From contig JAJZFB010000002.1 in NCBI GenBank assembly GCA_021805545.1, positions 1 to 64,000 of the forward strand: a DNA stretch of 64,000 bases, given 5' to 3'. Below the pieces are notes generated by a model that was given only the letters and a program-made list of their open reading frames with translations, made no database searches and had not been told where the DNA came from. The first letter of the stretch is position 1, and each line of letters starts with the position of its first letter. The position numbers and the translations under genes are program-made. Below are positions 60,739 through 64,000 of this stretch, one piece after another. Origin of the DNA: Pseudomonadota bacterium. Lineage in GTDB: Bacteria; Pseudomonadota; Alphaproteobacteria; Acetobacterales; Acetobacteraceae.

Positions 60739-63700
60739 ATGAGCCAGGCGCCTGATCCGGTTGAAAAATTCATCCATCGCTGGGAGGGCCAGGAAGGCGG
60801 GGCCGAGCGGGCCAATTACGCCATGTTCCTGTCCGAGCTCTGCGACATCATCGGCGTTCCCCGCCCGCATCCGGCCCAGGCCACCACGGCGGAGAACGAC
60901 TATGTGTTCGAGCGCGCGGTAAAGCTCATCGGCCCGGATGACAGCACCAGCAACGGGCGCATCGACCTGTATAAGCGCGGCTGCTTCGTGCTGGAGGCCA
61001 AGCAATCCCGCCTGAAAGGCGGTGCCAAGGCCCTGCAAGGCGGCCTGTTTCCCGATGATGTGGATGATTACAGAAGCCGCAGCCGCACCCGCCAGCAGAT
61101 CAACGGTTCCAATGTGATGATGATGAACGCCCGGCACCAGGCCGAGGCTTATGCCCGCGCCCTGCCGGTGGAGCATGGCTGGCCGCCCTTCATCCTGGTG
61201 TGCGATGTGGGGCGCGAGATCGAGGTGCGGGCCGATTTCTCCGGCCAGGGCAAGAATTACGCGCAATTCCCCGACCGCCGGGGCTTTCGCATCACCATGC
61301 ACGACCTTCGCCGCCAGGAGGTGCGCGAGCGGCTGCGGCTGATCTGGACCGACCCCAAGGCGCTGGACCCGTCTCTGCAAACCGCCAAGGTGACGCGGGA
61401 TATCGCCAGGGAACTCGCTAAAATCTCCCGCGCGCTGGAGGAGCAGGGCTGCAAGCCGGACCGCGTGGCCATGTTCCTCATGCGCTGCCTGTTCACCATG
61501 TTCGCCGAGGATACGGGGCTGCTGCCGGAAAAATCCTTCAAGGGGCTGCTGGAGGCGTGCGAGAAAGACCCCGCCAGCTTTGTGCCCATGGTGGGGCAGC
61601 TTTGGGAGGCAATGGACAAGGGCGATTTCGCCTATGCGCTCAAGCAGAAGGTCCGCCGCTTCAACGGCGCGTTCTTCAAAAAGCGCGAGGTGCTGCCCTT
61701 GGAGCCGGCGCAGATTGCGGCGCTGAAAAACGCGGCGGGGTATGATTGGCGAGAGGTTGACCCCTCCATCTTCGGCACGCTGCTGGAGCAGGCGCTGGAG
61801 GCGCGGGAACGCCAGTCCCTTGGCGCGCATTACACGCCGCGCGCTTATGTGGAGCGGCTGGTGGTGGCCACAATCATCGAACCCTTGCGCGCGGACTGGA
61901 CCCAGGCGCTGGCCACGGCGGAGCGCCAGCAGAGCGAAGGGCGCGAGACGGAGGCTTTCGCCACCATCGAAACCTTCCACAAAAACCTGTGCGGCTTGCG
62001 GATTCTCGACCCGGCTTGCGGCACCGGCAACTTCCTCTACGTCTCCCTGGAATTATTGAAGCGCCTGGAAGGCGAGGTGCTGGACGCGCTGTTCAATTTC
62101 CGGGGCAACCAGAAGCTGGCGGAGCTTTCGGGCTTATCGGTGGACCCGCACCAGTTTCTGGGGCTGGAGCTTAACCCCCGCGCGGCGGGCATCGCGGAGC
62201 TGGTGCTGTGGATCGGGTATCTGCAATGGCATTTCCGCACCGATGGCGGTATCCCCGCCGAGCCGATTTTGCGCGACTTCAAGAATATCGAGCAGCGGGA
62301 TGCGGTACTGGATCATTCCGGCACGAAACCCAGGCGGCCAAAATGGCCGGAGGTGGAGTTTATTGTTGGCAACCCGCCATTTATCGGGGGCAAGTATCTG
62401 CGTGAACGCTTAGGGGATGAGTACGTCGAAAATCTCTGGACGGCGCACCCTGAGATGAACGACAGCGCCGATTTTGTCATGTACTGGTGGGACCATGCGG
62501 CCACCCTACTGGTCAGAAAAAGCTCGCCGCTGCGCCGTTTTGGTTTCGTTACCACAAATTCCATCACCCAGGTTTTCCAGCGCCGCGTGGTGGAGCGGTA
62601 TTTGAGTGCGCGTGTGCCGGTTAGTCTGGTTCATGCCATCCCCGATCATCCATGGACCAAGGCCCTGCCGGATTCCGCCGCCGTGCGTATTGCCATGACC
62701 GTGGCGGAGCTTGGCAAGAAGGAGGGGGTACTGGAGAAGGCCATTGAAGAATCCGGACTGGATACCGATGCGCCAGTCATCCGTTTTTCCCAAGAAAGAG
62801 GCACAATCAATGCGGACTTGAGCATCGGCATTGATTTATCCCGCACACATGCACTCAAATCCAATGAAGGCTTAGGGTCGCGTGGAATGACCCTTCATGG
62901 GCCAGGGTTTATCGTTACACCAGAACAGGCGGTCAAATTAGGCTTAGGTAGCCGCGCAAACCTTGAAAAGTATATCCGCCCGTACCTGAATGGACGTGAC
63001 ATTACTGCTAAGCCTCGTGGAGTAATGGTTATTGATTTATTTGGACTAACTTCTGATGAAGTCCGCCAAAAATTTCCGGAGGTGTACCAACACCTCCTGA
63101 TAACCGTGAAACCGGAACGCGATGACAACCCACGGAGTTATCGGCGCGAGAACTGGTGGCTATTTGGAGAAGTTTTGCCTCAATTACGCAAAGCAATAGT
63201 CAATCTTCCACGTTTCATTGTAACACCCGCAACACAAAAACACAGATTTTTTACCTTCATTAAGGGAGACATCGTCCCTGACGACGCGCTTATAGTATTA
63301 GCATCCGATGATGCATTTATCTTAGGTGTCATGCATTCATCGACTTTTTATAAATGGTTTTCTTTAACGGCCTCGACATTAGAAGACCGCCCAAGATTCA
63401 TTAAATCGACATGCTTCGACCCATTTCCCTTCCCCAACGCAACGGAATCGCAACAGACAAAAATCCGCGCTATCGCAGAAGAATTGGACGCGCACCGCAA
63501 ATCCGTTCTGGCTGACAGGAGCAAAAACCTGACCCTCACCGGGCTGTATAATGTGCGCGAGGCCATCCGCGCAAAAGGCGTGGCCGGGCTGGATGAAAAA
63601 GAACGCCGGGTTATGGATGACGGGCTGGTGCTGATTCTGAACGAGCTGCACGACCGGCTGGATGCAGAAGTGGCGCAAGCCTATGGCTGGGACGCCGGTT

Positions 63701-64000
63701 TGCCGGGAGCAGAAATCCTCTCCCGGCTGGTGGCGCTTAACAAGGCGCGGCTGGCGGAAGAGGTGCGCGGCAAGGTGCTATGGCTGCGCCCGGAATACCA
63801 AATCCCACGCTTCGGCACGGCGCTGCAAAAGCTGGACCTGCTGGGCACCATGCGCGAGCAGGCGCAGGAGGAAACCGCCACCCGCAAGCCCTTCCCCGCC
63901 AGCGAGATGGAGCAGACGGCCGAGATTATGGCCCTGCTGGCCAACGCCCCGGCCGCGCTGGAGCCAGGCGACATCCTCGCCCATTTCAAACCCGGCAAAA
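60739..64000 (+). CDS. MmeI-type (type IIL) restriction-methylation enzyme, 3'-truncated by the window
   Basis: At least 1087 codons with no stop before the window end. Residues 1-100 have the MmeI-family opening ([31 protein letters not shown]) and a PD-(D/E)XK centre Asp76 ... Glu86-Ala-Lys88 ([16 protein letters not shown]). Residues ~150-400 are helical; the N6-adenine methyltransferase follows with motif [14 protein letters not shown] (Asp424) and motif IV GNPPF (544-548). Target recognition should be beyond 600. Such single-chain enzymes cut DNA and protectively methylate one strand. Bases ~62,800-63,500 are AT-rich relative to both sides, a sign of domain exchange. Confidence 0.88.
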   Translation, partial: MSQAPDPVEKFIHRWEGQEGGAERANYAMFLSELCDIIGVPRPHPAQATTAENDYVFERAVKLIGPDDSTSNGRIDLYKRGCFVLEAKQSRLKGGAKALQGGLFPDDVDDYRSRSRTRQQINGSNVMMMNARHQAEAYARALPVEHGWPPFILVCDVGREIEVRADFSGQGKNYAQFPDRRGFRITMHDLRRQEVRERLRLIWTDPKALDPSLQTAKVTRDIARELAKISRALEEQGCKPDRVAMFLMRCLFTMFAEDTGLLPEKSFKGLLEACEKDPASFVPMVGQLWEAMDKGDFAYALKQKVRRFNGAFFKKREVLPLEPAQIAALKNAAGYDWREVDPSIFGTLLEQALEARERQSLGAHYTPRAYVERLVVATIIEPLRADWTQALATAERQQSEGRETEAFATIETFHKNLCGLRILDPACGTGNFLYVSLELLKRLEGEVLDALFNFRGNQKLAELSGLSVDPHQFLGLELNPRAAGIAELVLWIGYLQWHFRTDGGIPAEPILRDFKNIEQRDAVLDHSGTKPRRPKWPEVEFIVGNPPFIGGKYLRERLGDEYVENLWTAHPEMNDSADFVMYWWDHAATLLVRKSSPLRRFGFVTTNSITQVFQRRVVERYLSARVPVSLVHAIPDHPWTKALPDSAAVRIAMTVAELGKKEGVLEKAIEESGLDTDAPVIRFSQERGTINADLSIGIDLSRTHALKSNEGLGSRGMTLHGPGFIVTPEQAVKLGLGSRANLEKYIRPYLNGRDITAKPRGVMVIDLFGLTSDEVRQKFPEVYQHLLITVKPERDDNPRSYRRENWWLFGEVLPQLRKAIVNLPRFIVTPATQKHRFFTFIKGDIVPDDALIVLASDDAFILGVMHSSTFYKWFSLTASTLEDRPRFIKSTCFDPFPFPNATESQQTKIRAIAEELDAHRKSVLADRSKNLTLTGLYNVREAIRAKGVAGLDEKERRVMDDGLVLILNELHDRLDAEVAQAYGWDAGLPGAEILSRLVALNKARLAEEVRGKVLWLRPEYQIPRFGTALQKLDLLGTMREQAQEETATRKPFPASEMEQTAEIMALLANAPAALEPGDILAHFKPGK

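Overview
The window looks like a chromosomal segment of an acidophilic, GC-rich alphaproteobacterium, most likely Acetobacteraceae (Acidocella/Acidiphilium-like). This is inferred from the gene run ffh-rpsP-rimM-trmD-rplS-leuC-leuD-leuB, from a Hint-domain protein of the type common in that family, and from strong GC bias at third codon positions. I had no database access, so the family is an inference and the species is unknown.

Layout. 0.1-9.7 kb: a small acyl-CoA cluster (enoyl-CoA hydratases, a double-length type III CoA-transferase, a GntR regulator), an aldo/keto reductase, an NTF2-like protein, an SDR, a transglutaminase-like protein and a bestrophin-like channel. 9.7-11.9 kb: parvulin isomerase and argJ. 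12-18 kb: a more AT-rich block with cytochrome c, TonB, a TonB-dependent receptor and a two-component system. 18.3-22.3 kb: two glycosyltransferases, a PCu(A)C-like protein and a GST. 22.3-25.4 kb: folP-glmM-thiD. 25.4-25.7 kb: a MITE-like element followed by two hairpins. 25.8-37.6 kb: a sugar-transferase-like protein, a PuuB-like oxidase, a Usp, an HtrA protease, btuB behind a cobalamin riboswitch, an acyltransferase, arfB, rpmB, an Atm1-type ABC transporter and a Nudix protein. 37.7-46.5 kb: a metalloprotease-Hint fusion, then ffh-rpsP-rimM-trmD-rplS, leuCDB and tRNA-Arg(ACG).

46.42-59.32 kb is a 12.9-kb integrative element in the 3' half of tRNA-Arg, bounded by an exact 46-bp direct repeat. 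It has a central tyrosine recombinase, an AlpA-like regulator, a gene II-like replication initiator candidate and a P-loop primase/helicase-type protein. Between the initiator and the AlpA gene lies a tandemly duplicated two-gene cassette of unknown function. Between the integrase and the tRNA lies cargo with a defence flavour: a HEPN-like protein, an XRE repressor with a palindromic operator, an EcsC-family protein coupled to a zinc-finger membrane protein, and a DUF4268 putative nuclease.

Beyond attR the sequence stays accessory: an AT-rich small gene, a degenerate ImmA/IrrE-like protein (KELMH in place of HExxH), and the first 1087 codons of an MmeI-type (type IIL) restriction-modification enzyme whose target-recognition region is conspicuously AT-rich. 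The best candidates for something undescribed are the duplicated cassette and the XRE/EcsC/zinc-finger unit inside the tRNA-Arg element.
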